Positions 18,405-31,000 of a stretch of DNA of 55,013 nt are shown piece by piece. Under the pieces are notes generated by a model. It saw only the letters and a program-made list of their open reading frames with translations, was not told the origin of the DNA and did no database searches. Each line of letters begins with the position of its first letter. Within the stretch, counting starts at the first letter, position 1. The translations under genes were made by a program, and so were the position numbers. This stretch comes from Apostichopus californicus (taxonomy: Eukaryota > Echinodermata > Holothuroidea > Aspidochirotida > Stichopodidae), in assembly GCA_020650975.1 (NCBI GenBank), contig JAIPMN010013808.1, forward strand, positions 1 to 55,013, in the 5' to 3' direction.

Positions 18405-19240
18405 AACACAGTATCCTAGATAAACAGTATCCTAGATATACAATATCCCAGATAAACCGTATCCTAGATATAGTATCCTAGATATACAGTATCCTAAACA
18501 TACAGTATCCAGGATATACAGTATCCCAGATATACAGTATTCCAGGTATACAGTATCCTAGATATACAGTATCCTAGATATACAGTATCCAGGATATATA
18601 GTATCCTAGATATACAGTATCAAGGATATAAAGTATCCTAGATATACAGTATCCCAGATATACAGCATCCTAGATATACAGTATCCTAGATAAACAGTAT
18701 CCTATATATACAGTATCCTAAACATACAGTATCCAGGATATACAGTATCCCAGATATACAGTATCCCAGATATACAGTATCCAAGATATACAGTATCCCA
18801 GATATACAGTATCCAGGATATACAATATCCAGGATATACAGTATCCAGGATATACAGTATCCTACATAAACAGTATCCTAGAAATACAATATCCTAGATA
18901 TACAGTATCCAGGATAAACAGTATCCATGATATACAGTATCTCAGATATACAGTATCCCAGATATACAGCATCTTAGATATATAGTATCCAGGATATACA
19001 GTATCCTAGATATATTTACAATTATCCTAGATAAACAGTATCCTAGCTATGTAGTATCTTAGATACAGTATCCTAGATATAATGTATCCTAGATATACAG
19101 TAACCTAGCTATGTAGTATCCAGGATATATTGTACAGTATCCTAGACATACATTATCCAAGATAAACAGTATCCTAGTTATGTAGTATCTTAGATATCCT
19201 AGATATACCGTATCCTTGCTATACAGTATCCTATATATAC
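18405..19240 (+). repeat. 16-bp tandem array (GTATCCTAGATATACA)
   Basis: About 50 imperfect copies of a 16-bp unit with alternating CCTAGATATACAGTAT and CCAGGATATACAGTAT variants. The right end becomes irregular (CTAGCTATGTAGTATCTTAG) after about 19,020. Confidence 0.95.
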
Positions 19241-21440
19241 AGTAGGCTATTCGTTTGATATCTTCGTTTGTAAAATTGACGTTTCTAAAAAAAATATTAT
19301 ATTAATATTCAGAGTGATCAAATTGCTGAGGGTGTGAGGGTGGGGCCAAGTAAACACGGGGTTAACAAAGCTGTACACAAATGAAAACGAAAGCAGAGAA
19401 ACAAAAGATGACCTATTTTGTCAAATATCGTTTATTTAAACAGCAATGACTACGCATTTCAAAAAGCAAAGTAAACGGCAATCTATGGTCAGAAATAATA
19501 AATTTGCATCTTAAACAGTCTACAATGGATCGGAAAAAAACAAATGGTCAGTTCCTTACTGTACAACCATTTCTGTCTAATTTCTTTATCAAATTAAAAA
19601 AAAAGGATTACTGAAGAAGAAATTTTTATCTTGATTATTGGAAAATTATAGTTTTTTTATCCCCAAGATTGGAAAAGGGGTAGCTTTTGTTAATAGAACA
19701 TGGTGAAAGCTTCTTCAGCTGCACTGTCTCAACAACTGGATGGGGAGATGTTGTTTCACATTTCGAGTGAGTTATAGTGTTCTGAATTCAAACAACGAAA
19801 CCAACTGAAAACGAAAGTATCACCAAAGGGCTTCTTCGTTGCAGTTTAATACTTCACAGCTCTTCAAAAGTTTGCAAAGAAAAATTGTGTTACAATATTT
19901 TTGTATGGTTAATTGAAGTTATCTCGAGTCAAATAATGCTTCAATCGAATAAGAAACTCACGTCTACGTTTAAATAAAGGCAGACAATTATCGTTGTCTT
20001 GTTCAGTATTTCAGGAAAGGGGGAAGATAGATTCCTTCAAAAGAATATAAATATATATTTATATATACTAAAAATAAACTACTAAAATTAAAAAAATCTG
20101 CAATGCAACAATAAATAACAACATATGAAGATAAAATAAGTTCTACCTTTCAACAGATTTTCCACAAAATCAGAGTTCTTAAATAAAATGAAAAGTCTTA
20201 CTGCATGTTCGTTTGCATGATTCAATTAACGTTTGGATTAAAACTTACATAGTTGTTAATAGGTAAACACGACCATGTCATATAAAAAAGGTGGAATTAT
20301 GGATAAATATTTACCAAACAATCTTTTCCTTAAGTTTTAGTACTGTACCTTGGAATGTCTACGGTAAAATTGTTCCAATAATATTGCAACTTAACAATGT
20401 ATTACAAGATATATGTTTTGGTGTTATCTAAATTGCTAAGTTGAGTATGAAAAAGCATGTACAGTACTTTAACTCTTTATTTTTAATAATTTCAGGACAG
20501 ATGGGATAATATCATTGGAATAATTGTTTGACTAAGAAATGAAGATATAATATCTTGCCATCAGCAATTCAATTCAAATATATGATTCCAACAAATAATG
20601 TGAAAGATTATAGAATTAATTAATGGAAGCATGTCAAATTATGAAAAAAAAAAAAAGTAAAAAAAAAAAAGAAAATTTATAGCTTTCTTTTTCCAATGGA
20701 AATTACACCACTTTGTCATCAAAGGTAAATATGTTATGCTTAAATCATAAGATTTGTTCAGTACTGTTACCATGGAAACGTCTAAAAAAAAACATTCAGT
20801 AAAACCATATCACTTTGTCATCACAGGTAAATATACATATTAAATTTAAGATACTTCAGTACTGTTACCATGGAAACATGTTATAACATGGACAAAATGA
20901 AAATGTATGCTCATATTCCAGTGTGAACACATCTCTTAGTCACCAGCTCCAGAGAATGAGGTCAGATATGCATGTTGAAATTTGAATTCTTTGCTCAACT
21001 TTCAAAATATTACAACTGGGTTGCAATTTCGGACATCAGTTTATAATTCTAGTCTTTGTTATCTCGGGATACAATAGGTAAAGTGTAAGCTAAATTATAC
21101 CAAGAAATCTTTTTGGAAAATGGAATAATTTGAAACAAAACTTAAAATGCTATTTATCCAATTTTTCTGTTTTGTAACAAGTCATGACTGGCATCACTTA
21201 CATATCAAAAGTGAAATACAATAAAATAAAAAAATAAAATTCTGCAATACAGTACTTGATATAATTTTCTGTCTTGAACCAAACAATGACTTTGAGAAAT
21301 CACTGTGGTACATTTCAAAACGTAAGATACTGTTCATGTCAAAAGTTACACGATTGGATAACGTTTATCAACTTCCTTCACATCTGCGATAATACTAAAC
21401 AGATACTTAAGTTTAAGGGAATGACTCTTCTCATTGTCAA
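19241..21440. other. AT-rich non-coding stretch with a ~120-bp duplication
   Basis: No exon seen. At about 20,705-20,880 the words CACTTTGTCATCA, AGGTAAATAT and CAGTACTGTTACCATGGAAAC occur twice in the same order, a tandem duplication of roughly 115 bp. Poly-A stretches lie near 20,643-20,670. Confidence 0.6.
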
Positions 21441-22145
21441 TCACTTCCTGTTATAAGGAGTGATGACTCAAGTAACTACATTTCAAAGTGAAGTTACTCG
21501 AAGTGAAATCAATTTTTTTCTCTCAAAGAGGTAATACTAACAGTGATTGAGAAGGCAACATGTGACTCTTTACTCAAGTCAGTAATATGACTGGCAATGA
21601 CTCACCTCCTGTTATAAGGAGTCATGACTTAAGTAACTAAATTTCAATGTGAAGTTACTCGAAGTGAAATCAATTTTTTCTCTCAAAGAGATAATACTAA
21701 CAGTGACTGAGAAGGCAACATTTGACTCTTTACTCAAGTCAGTAATATGACTGACAATGACTCACCTCCTGTTATAAGTAGTTATGACTTAAGTAACTAA
21801 ATTTCGAGGTGAAGTTACTCGAAGTGAAATCAATTTCTTCTCTCAAAGAGATAATACTAACAGTGACTGAGAAGGCAACATTTGACTCTTTACTCAAGTC
21901 AGTAATATAACTGGCAATGACTCACCTCCTGTTATAAGGAGTTATGACTTAAGTAACTAAATTTCAAAGTGAAGTTACTCGAAGTGAAGTCAATTTTTTC
22001 TCTCAAAGAGATAATACTAACAGTGACTGAGAAGGCAACATTTGGCACTTTACCCAAGTCAGTAATATGACTGACAATTAAATACTCGCCTCCTGTTATA
22101 AAGAGTCATGACTTAAGTAACTAACTTTCAAAAGTGAAGTGACTT
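21440..22145 (+). repeat. 160-bp tandem repeat, about 4.4 copies
   Basis: TTATAAGGAGTCATGACT-like starts occur at 21451, 21612, 21772, 21932 and 22096. Each copy carries AAGTGAAGTTACTCGAAGTG, CAAAGAGATAATACTAACAG and ACTCAAGTCAGTAATATGAC. Copies are highly similar, so amplification is fairly recent. Confidence 0.95.
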
Positions 22146-22744
22146 GAAAAAGTTTTTCAACTTTTTTGCATGTTTCCACTCGAGTCATAAAAATCACTGG
22201 CAATGGCCACAACTAAACTTTAGTAGGGTGTGATTTGTTCCCCCCATCCCCCTCCCCACCCCCCACCCACCCACCAAATATATATCTACCAGACCTTGCA
22301 TACTTTTCTTTGGAGGCATTGGAATGTCATGTGTAATATACTTTAGATTGGCACTACAACTCGGCATTCATTCAGCGATTTCATCAGAAATGATAATATT
22401 TTATACTTATAGATATGTAATGACATGTATATACCTTTTGATTTCCCTTTCCCTCCACTTGCCCCCCTCCCCCCTCTGCACAAGGAACATTTATAGCTAG
22501 AAGCGATGATAATAAAGGGGGAAAAAAGCCCCATAGAAATTCAGAATATATACATATACAGTAGCAAAGATGAAAGACACATTTCAGTTTTCAAGGCAAG
22601 CAATTAGTATGAAAGCAGGAAAATGGAAAAAATATGTGAGAAAAAAGTAGAACAAAAAGACACGCAATGTCTAAAAAGTAAAGTTTTGATGAAAGTAAAA
22701 TTAATGAAAAAATAACGCTTTTCTTAGATGTCGTTTGTTTGTTT

Positions 22745-23300
22745 GTACAAAAGGCAGAGAAATACCTCATGACCTGTGAGGTTACGAGATCCTTGGTTTA
22801 TCAAAAGTATTGTCAAGTACAAAAGGCAGAGAAATACCTCATTATCTGTGGGGCTGTGAGGTACTTGGTTTATCAAAAGTATTGTCATCAAATATAAAAG
22901 GCAGAGAAATACCTCATTATCTGTGGGGCTGCGAGGTCCTTGGTTTATCAAAAGTATTATCATCAAGTACAAAAGGCACAGAAATACCTCATTATCTGTG
23001 AGGTTTTGAGGTCCTTGGTTTATCAAAAGTATTGTCAAGTACAATAGGCAGAAAAATACCTCATTATCTGTGAGGTTGCGAGGTCCTTGGTTTATCAAAA
23101 GTATTATCATCAAATACAAAAGGCACAGAAATACCTCATTATCTGTGAGGCTGCGAGGTCCTTGGTTTACCAAAAGTATTATCATCAAATAAAAAAGGCA
23201 CAGAAATGCCTCATGACCTGTGAGGCTGCGAGGTCCTTGGTTTATCAAAAGTATTATCATCAAATAAAAAAGGCACAGAAATACCTCATACTCTTGCTAA
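22745..23300 (-). repeat. 72-78-bp tandem repeat, about 8 copies
   Basis: Units contain AAAAGGCAGAGAAATACCTC, ATTATCTGTGAGGCTGCGAG and TCCTTGGTTTATCAAAAGTA, and vary by presence of a 6-nt ATCATC-type insert. Both unit lengths are multiples of 3, so the minus strand has an uninterrupted 179-codon frame with a repeating hydrophobic motif (LMIILLINQGPR.LTDNEVF). No splice or homology support for a gene was seen. Confidence 0.92.
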
Positions 23301-23454
23301 TCCTGGGATTACTGTAATAAAGTGCTAGTCCATGGGGTTTTTCTTTTCTTTTCACCAAAACAAAGACAGATTTGAAGGTAATTTCCAGCTAAAAATGATA
23401 GTGAAATTCAACTCACACTGCTATCAAAATCTAGGAGAGGACTTATCTAATAGT

Positions 23455-23700
23455 ATGTATGTTTGTATTTTAGATCCTCCTGCAAGCAGGAACTCGCAAA
23501 GACGCCATCATTGGCTTATCAAAGCCGCAAGCTGACCAAAGTCAGTCTCTTAGATTCATATGTTAACGTCCATGATTTTAAATTGTCAATTGTCAACAAC
23601 TCTCTAACTGGACGACATACATTAATCTTGGAGTCGGGACCTTATGATTGAAAGGCACCGGCGTTAACCACTGAGCTAACACTCCAATTAGGCAATGCAT
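23455..23700 (-). mobile_element. SINE family A, full copy with tRNA-like head
   Basis: On the minus strand it starts with GGAGTGTTAGCTCAGTGGTT AACGC (A box at about 23,690-23,670), then a B-box-like GGTCCCGACTCC (near 23,635). The family body follows and ends at about 23,470 with GTTCCTGCTTGCAGGAGGAT. Truncated relatives lie at 4,670-4,855 and 49,275-49,475. The tRNA arms are too degenerate for a functional tRNA. Confidence 0.85.
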
Positions 23701-24474
23701 GGCTGTGCATAGTTCTTGTCATGAATCATTGTATACAGCATACCTGCTGGGAAGTTCACATAATGTATATACATGTATGAATATGCAAAAACCGTACAAA
23801 AAGTACAATAGCTTTTGAATATTCATAGTCAGCAGAACAGACAACAATGTAACCTATTGTGTTTATACCACATTGTGATAACTTTCATTGTACACAGTGG
23901 AATCTCATGTCTGAGATGACGGATAGCAGCGTAAACGCAAGTTTTTCTACTCTACGTGCTTTGCAAATCCGTGACCGCTTTGTTCAATTATTTCTCCAAA
24001 CACAAATAATCAAAGCAAATGCATGTTTCATCACTTGCTGAATAGATTTCAATTTGAAAAGGTGTACATATGAACCAAACACAAATTTAGCTACACGAAG
24101 CTAGGTTTATATATACCGAGTGATTCAGAACCCATGAAGGAACATTTGGGATATAGCTGTAGCTAAAGGTGTTCTTACTGAATCTGGAACACTCTGTTCC
24201 AAGATCTGACTTTTTTGGAAAAACAGAGTCAAAAGGGACAGTGAAGCTGTATTATAAGGCAGATACACAGCATGGAAGGTGAGTTTAGGGTAAAAAACAA
24301 ATATTAATTCAGAAGAAATGAAATATGACACGCGAAGGTCACGAAAAATGTGTCCAATCGGTGATCGGTACCTCCCAGTTTAAACATCCTGGAAGACAGT
24401 TATATTTTTATGAAGCCAAACAGCCACTTGGGGGTATGTGGTAGAAACAAATGGTTTGTGACTTGCACTTTACG

Positions 24475-24530
24475 TCAGGGGTTTAATATATACAATATAT
24501 ACAATATATATACAATATATACAATTCTTT
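24475..24530. repeat. (ATATACAAT)n microsatellite
   Basis: Tandem ATATACAAT words in about 50 bp, downstream of the SH3 gene. Confidence 0.8.
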
Positions 24531-24659
24531 AGGTCAGTTTTGTGATAATTGACAGTTTTGGAAGACCATTTCAGATGGGAAAATACTGTGGAGTTCTCCT
24601 GGATAGAAAACCCCACACATGGGGGTCTAACCTCTGACCTCCCAGATGCTGGGTATAAT

Positions 24660-24665
24660 TTTATT
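24660..24665 (-). terminator. Candidate poly(A) signal for the SH3 gene
   Basis: AATAAA on the minus strand, about 185 nt after the SH3 stop codon. The position fits a short 3' UTR. This is inference from motif and distance only. Confidence 0.4.
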
Positions 24666-24848
24666 CTCATTCCAGTGTCTTTATCAATTTGACAATATAC
24701 CACTGGTTAGAGTAGTAAGGGATCTTCTAGCCATCATTATTAAACTTAAGTCGATGTTACCTCTAAACTATTTGACAATCTCTGATCTTGTGCTCTGTGC
24801 ACGATAGGTCGGAGAGATGTACATCTGGAAAATATCTCTGACCGTCTC

Positions 24849-25069
24849 TTAAAATGTTTCATTGACCGTCAAAACTCTGACAAAATTTGCTGGAAAGATA
24901 CCTATTTTACCTCTCAGCTTTCCTTCCCACCAATCGTACTGTTTCTCCGTCCTGGTGAGGATGGTAATTTTGTCACCCACCGTAAACGACAGGTCGCACG
25001 ATAGTATTCCCTCGAACGATTTGATGGCTTCGCACAAGGTCGAATTACTAACGGAGAGTCGTTCTACAT
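24849..25069 (-). CDS. SH3 domain exon (terminal coding exon)
   Basis: Acceptor GTTTATCTTAG, then two bases (AT) and an open frame V E R L S V S ... to TAA at 24851-24849; 72 full codons. The SH3 fold residues are all present except that the last aromatic position is Phe rather than Tyr. The domain call is firm even if the gene model is not. Confidence 0.9.
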
Positions 25070-28031
25070 CTAAGATAAACAGACATAAGAAAAAATAATA
25101 AAAGGGTGTGAAGAAGACTGGAGTGTGATCCCTGGTTAGGTGGCATGTAAGGACTGGCAGGCCCTTAGTGTCATGTCTTGAGATTCATACATGTGATTGT
25201 GAAAGAGCACCCTCTATTAGCCGAAATAATAAAGTACATTACACATAAAAAAAATGGCTTCTTGTTATGACTGACGTTTACACCACTCAGCAAAGAAAGG
25301 GTAATTAAATAGGAATTTTCACCACCCAACATCTAGGGGCTGGATAGCTCAGTTGACGCAGCGCAGCTAATAAGTTCTATTCCTGCAGTCACGACTGTTT
25401 GGACCTAAATTGTAGCTTTTAACATTTCTCAAAACATACGGAAAGTCTTGACAAATGAAGTAATACTGTACACCCAATTTCACTTTTGGTATATTAGAAT
25501 ATTTATAAATGACTTCCAGATCTTGCTAGAAGTAGCAGGTTAGAGCCTAAGACTGTGAACTCTATTTCATTTTAATTTGAAAAGAGTAAAGAAATACAAA
25601 TTAGCTAGGATGGATCCCGTAAATTATTTCCATCGTTCTACCAAAGTCTTGACTTTCACCCTTCTTGAATTTTCATTATTTCATAGCTTGTTGGCACGCA
25701 AGTACTGTCTTGGTAATGAAAGGGGTTCTTTGTTTACGAATCTCGCCTCATGGTAGTGTTCTAACTCTTGCGTAACTTTCTTGCCTTTACCACAAATCCA
25801 CGCCACTTGCTATAGAACCTGCAGACAGGAAGGGTCTATTCGAATATCCTCGCTGTTTATATCATTATTTTGACCAAGAACAACTAACTAGTGTCTCCCT
25901 CTGTACTAGCCATCGATATGTGAGCGAACACCGTTTCACACTGTTGCTGTTTGCTCCACCGCCCTTATCCTTATATTTATACTGATATTTCTTTGAAAGC
26001 ACTAATCACTGGCCATTAAACCCAGTGATATTCTGGAACCACAATAGAGAGACGAAAGATTAATTTTGTTTGTTTATTTCATTTTGTTTGAGTCTCCACA
26101 TTTGCAAACAGTAAGTTCACAAACCATCCCATTCTAAGGTACTACATAAAAGATAGGACTGAATACAAAATCAAGCCAAACTTGAGATTCTTACTGTTGT
26201 CTCTCGAAGAATGCACAGATTTTGGTCGTTGCCGTTTGACTTCCTTATCTGACGAAGACAAAAGATACGAAAACTAAATGACCTCATCTATGTACAGCAG
26301 TTCTTCATGAATATTCATGAACAAATGACATCATCTATGTACAGCAGTTCTTCATGAATATTCATGAACAAATGACCTCATCTATGTAGAGCAGTTCTTC
26401 ATGAATATTCATGAACAAATGACCTCATCTATGTACAGCAGTTCTTCATGAATATTCATGAACAAATGACATCATCTATGTACAGCAGTTCTTCATGAAT
26501 ATTCATGAACAAATGACCTTATCTATGTAGAGCAGTTCTTCATGAATATTCATGAACAAATGACCTTATCATGTGATCATGTTTTCTTGTCACTGCAAGC
26601 TTCTCACTATACTTGAATAGGCATATTCTACATATTTTTGAAAATGAAAGTAATACTGTATGCAAAACTTCAATTGTTTTATATTAGTGTATATACTTAT
26701 ACCTTTCTTAAATGTGAACTGACCGGGTGCACCCAAGATAAAAAAAAAACTACTGCAACAGTTTCGCTTAAAAGTTCATATACAGCAGTTCCTCATTCAT
26801 GAATATTCATGAACAAATGACCTCATGTGATCATTTTCTATTGTCACTACAAGCTTCACACTATACCTAGGCATACATATTCTACAGCTCATACATTACA
26901 AGACACAGCATTCTCAGGCAGTCTCACTTATAAAGTTCAAATACAGCAGTTCTTTATGAATATTCATGACCAAATGACCGCATGTCATTATTTTTGCTTG
27001 TCAAGTTACAAGCTTCACACTATACTTAGGCATACATATTCTACAGCTCATACATGACAAGACACATCATTCTCAAACAGTCTCACTTATAAAGTTCATA
27101 TGTACAACAGTTCTTCATGAATATTCATGACCAAATGACCTCATTTGATCATTTTCTATTGTCACTTCAAGCGTCACACTATACCTAGGCATACATATTC
27201 TAGATCTCATACACGACAAGACACATCATTCTCAGGCAGTCTCACTTATAAAGTTCATATGTACAGCAGTTCTTCATGAATATTCATGACCAAATGACCG
27301 CATGTCATTATTTTTGCTTGTCACTTTAAGCCTCACACTATACCTACTGTAGGCATACATATCCTAGATCTCATATGTGAGAAGACACAGCATTCTCAGA
27401 CAGTCTCACTTAAAAGTTCATATGTACAGCAGTTCTTCATGAATATTCATGATTTCTCCCGTATTTGCAGCCAGATAATTTCCTAATGCTAATACCGCTC
27501 TAAACTGTACACCAATATCATGCTTTCAAAGCACTGGTATTATCAGTACAAACAGTTCCTAACCTTGATCTGATAGAAACATGATATATACTGCTCGTAC
27601 TGACAATACGAGTGCTCTGAAGCAGGATTTGACACTACAGTATAGAAAAAAATGGTCCCAACTGGGTGGTATTTGATATGTCCAATACTTCTGGTTAAGC
27701 AAAAAGAGAATGAAAAAGAATGAAGATTTAAAAATGAAGAATTAAAAATCCTAATAATTAAGTTTGTTGGCAGGTTAAAATATATTTTCATTGCCAAGCA
27801 GAAAAATCCAAAAGTTGTTGAAGCAATTATTCCTTATTAAATAATTAAAGAATATACTTTCATTACTGAAATGACATTACAAGTTTGGACATCTATTGTC
27901 TTGCATGTTGCAAGTAAAAGAGCCTTCACCAGATAACAAAAAATAACTGTTCAGAAGAATCTGAATTTCCCAAATATAAATGTTTGAACTGTACCTTTTT
28001 TGCCCGTTTTGAAGGGCCGAGACCTAAACAT
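24849..28031 (-). CDS. Small SH3-only protein, two coding exons, about 85 residues
   Basis: Exon 28031-27995 carries ATG and MFRSRPFKTGKK. Exon 25069-24849 carries a complete SH3 domain and a TAA stop. Phases match (G + AT makes Asp at the junction). An in-frame TAA lies upstream of the ATG in the same exon, so the start is well supported unless a closer acceptor is used. The SH3 domain fills residues about 23-79: LCEAIKSFEG (ALYDY-strand equivalent), DLSFTVGDKITIL (RT loop/diverging turn), YDWWEGK (the conserved WW of the ligand groove) and GKIGIFPANFV (the P..Y position carries Phe). It ends six residues after the domain. Such domains bind proline-rich partners. The extremely short length is unusual; I cannot place it in a named family. 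It could instead be the last exon of a longer protein with exons I missed. Confidence 0.6.
25070..26270 (-). other. Intron of the SH3 gene, left part; nothing recognised
   Basis: No exon, terminal repeat or array identified between the SH3 exon and the palindromic repeats. Confidence 0.5.
26270..26575. repeat. 47-bp tandem array containing an 18-bp perfect palindrome
   Basis: Six copies with 47-bp period. Palindromes TTCATGAATATTCATGAA start at 26304, 26351, 26398, 26445, 26492 and 26539. The rest of the unit reads CAAATGACCTCATCTATGTA CAGCAG. Copies are nearly identical. Confidence 0.95.
26770..27455. repeat. ~160-bp higher-order repeat sharing the same palindrome
   Basis: Five longer units, with the palindrome or a near copy near 26796, 26954, 27115, 27274 and 27436. 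Between them lie shared blocks AAGCTTCACACTATACCTAG, GCATACATATTCTACAGCTC and CAGTCTCACTTATAAAGTTC. The 47-bp array at 26.3 kb looks like an expansion of one part of this larger unit, or the reverse. Confidence 0.9.
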
Positions 28032-28090
28032 GTTGCTCAAATATTTAATCTTGTTTCTTCGATGTAATTATTATTCTGTCCAGTGTGCTG
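27995..28090 (-). CDS. SH3 gene exon with 5' UTR and start codon
   Basis: Read on the minus strand: acceptor ATTTCATTTCGTTGCAG, exon from about 28,090, in-frame TAA near 28,070, ATG at 28031-28029, donor AAAAAAG|GTACAG after 27995 (phase 1, matching the SH3 exon). It encodes MFRSRPFKTGKK, a basic N-terminus. Only the last 37 nt are coding. Any upstream 5' UTR exon was not located. Confidence 0.55.
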
Positions 28091-31000
28091 TAAAACCCTG
28101 CAACGAAATGAAATTCATACAGTTAATTCAAATTTGAATTTATTCAAATTTTGATTTGAATTTTCTTCTCATGTACATTAGAATAGATACAGGTGTCTGG
28201 TACATAGCAAAGTATGATAGTCACTAGAAAAACACAAAGGTTGTTTATCAAACTTAGTGACCAAAACAGTATTTTCGAATAAACTAGAGTATTTACTTCC
28301 AAAAGGTATGCTGATTGAGGCTTAGTGTCTATAACATTCTGTTCACAAGATTCTGCAGTTTTACTACATATTATGTGTCATATATTTTGTTACTGTTACA
28401 TAGCGTTTTAGAGCACTTTTGTGGATTTTACGCTTGATAAAATAAATTATTATTATTAATTATATATTATTATTATTACAAATACTGTACTTAAGGGCAG
28501 ATTATGCTAATCAAAATGATAAAATAATTGAAAATGGACAAGGAAATAACTATCGATAAACCGAGTAATTGATGTCATGACCTTTATTCATGAATTTTAA
28601 AAGATCTATGATATGGTCAAATCAGATTTTGCCATTTCTGTAACTAAGGAAATCTGTTCTCAATATAATATGAAAACTACAGAACATCTGACTACAGTGA
28701 TTGTGTTAAAATCCCTTTCTAATATTAATTCATTAATAAATATATAAGTAAAGGGATGTGAAGTATCGTTTTCAAAATAATTTCGGAACGACAAACAACT
28801 CTGTAGTTGTAAAACTCTGTACTAAATATATGTAAGAATTTACAACTGGTACAATATCGGATTGATCGGTATATAATTACCAATTATATATAGATTTTAT
28901 TTTGTTTTCAAAAGTTGTCAAGATCTCCATTTGCAACCTGTTCAACATTTCTATACAGTAAAGTATATATAATTTTGTTGCCGAATATTTTCCCATGGAA
29001 TGATTTCAATTTTGGTTTCAAATTTATTCTCATGTATGTACAAGATGAATTCAACATAACATAAATTTCACTAGGAAGGTTAACAGATGAAGGATACTAG
29101 AAAAAAAAGCAAGGCTGTTATCTCAGCTAATGACCAATTGATGATGTTAATGTGTATATATACAGTCTCAGGTGGTTATGTATTAACGGCATTGAGCATT
29201 TTCTAGGCCTATTTAATTGAAATTTCTGTGTGCTCCGCTTGTGTACAGTTCGTGTAGAGGTTCACAAGGTATGTAAGGTGGGATCAAATTTATTTAGTTC
29301 ATTACCAGAAGGTCTGTATTGCAAGATGTGTCTTTTCTGAAATCCAGAAATATACACATACAAATGCAGTTTCTTGGTGTCTAAACTAGGCTTAACTTTG
29401 ATAAACATTAAATACAGTGTTACTGAAAATTTCGGAATTGTTTTAGGCTTAGGACCAATTGGAAGCTATATTAATATTGTTCACATTTAATTTGTCTTCT
29501 AACCACACTTTGAATGGCTTAAATTTGTCATAGGAAATATTGTACTGTTAAGTTTACCTAACGTTAGTCAATGTTTGCTGTTGGCCTCGCCGTTGCTTTT
29601 GAGTTCCGTTTAGCCTAAGTTACGACTAAGGATGGATGCAAAATTCGGCAAATTTATTAAGCCTATAGTTATACTAGCCCTAGACTAAGCTACAGGCAAA
29701 GTAAAGCCTACAATTCAAGTCTTCATTTAGGCTAAATATTGAATCTATATTGGTGTAAATCGAAGACAATTACCCAGGGCAACTTTGCTTCTCGCTCACA
29801 CTTGTCGAAGAAACTTACTACATGTCTTTCCTGACTTTAGTTCCTGTTTCGAAGGCTAGGCCTATGTTTGCTTAACAATATTATTAACCCTGGGTCGTTC
29901 AGGTGTACACAATGCGTGCAACGCGACTCTGCAATGTTGTTTTGGAACTTGCCATTATATAATGTCGATTACGTAATATTACTGGTAGCAAATTAGTAGG
30001 GCAAAATAGATCGTTCAGAGTATGACTTGACCATATTATTTTTCACTAAAGTGTATTTATACTGTTAGACCCTGTAGTTTAAAAATAATCTTTTTGAGTA
30101 TCAACGGGATAATTTAAATGCCATGAAATGAAAATTAATCTACACTGAGGAATGTTTGAAACTGCCAGGTATGCGCTTTGTAAAGAACCTTTTCGTGATA
30201 TACACAATGCAGTGACCCCCGTACTTCCAATATGTACTAGTACGTAAAGAGCAACGAAATGGCTTATGAACTTAGCGTCCGGTAACTAGGGAATAACCTA
30301 CTTCAATTTCTATGGGAATAACTGACAACGAAATTAACTTTACAAAATGTACACGTAAGTATTCATTACCGATCCGTTCGGACTATTCCTTAAAATGAAA
30401 TTAATCTACAAGCAAGGCCGTAGATTTCGTGGTTTTCAGCCACTTTAGAAATTAGAGCAGAAGGCCACAAACGAGCGGTATGTAGGCAATTCAAAGTGAA
30501 TTGTGCGTAGCGTGTACGACAACTGTAGTATAACTAAGTACCTAATACTATAGTAGCATGTTCAAGAATCAGAGAGTATCACTACCAGGGAGATTTCACG
30601 GTACAGTTTGGACACACCTTTCCAGATTTGTGTACATGACTTAGGCTAACTTAAGTGGTCACTTCGTCATATTCATCATACTGGTTTTTTGTGACTGTTG
30701 ACCCATCATGACAATACTTACTAGGGCCTATGCCTGCAGTAGAGGGGGGCACATTAGTTTCCACCCCAGTTAGTCTCAGCTGTTACCTTTCGCTCACAAA
30801 ACTCAGGCAGAAAGTAATTTCTTAGATTTACCCTTTCTTTCGAATTATAATTTTCTTCAAAACTATAACAAAAATATCTTGAACCTTTCCTTCAATTTCA
30901 CTAATTTGTTGAAGAATTTTACTTGTTTCTGTAAGAATTTTGTTAGTGAGTGAGAATAAACAGTGAATAAAGATGTTGTGTACACCTTTTGCAGAATAGG

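Noticed and set aside
26270..26575. CRISPR-like array of regularly spaced palindromes
   Set aside because: The spacers are identical rather than unique, no cas genes are present and the context is eukaryotic; it is a tandem repeat.
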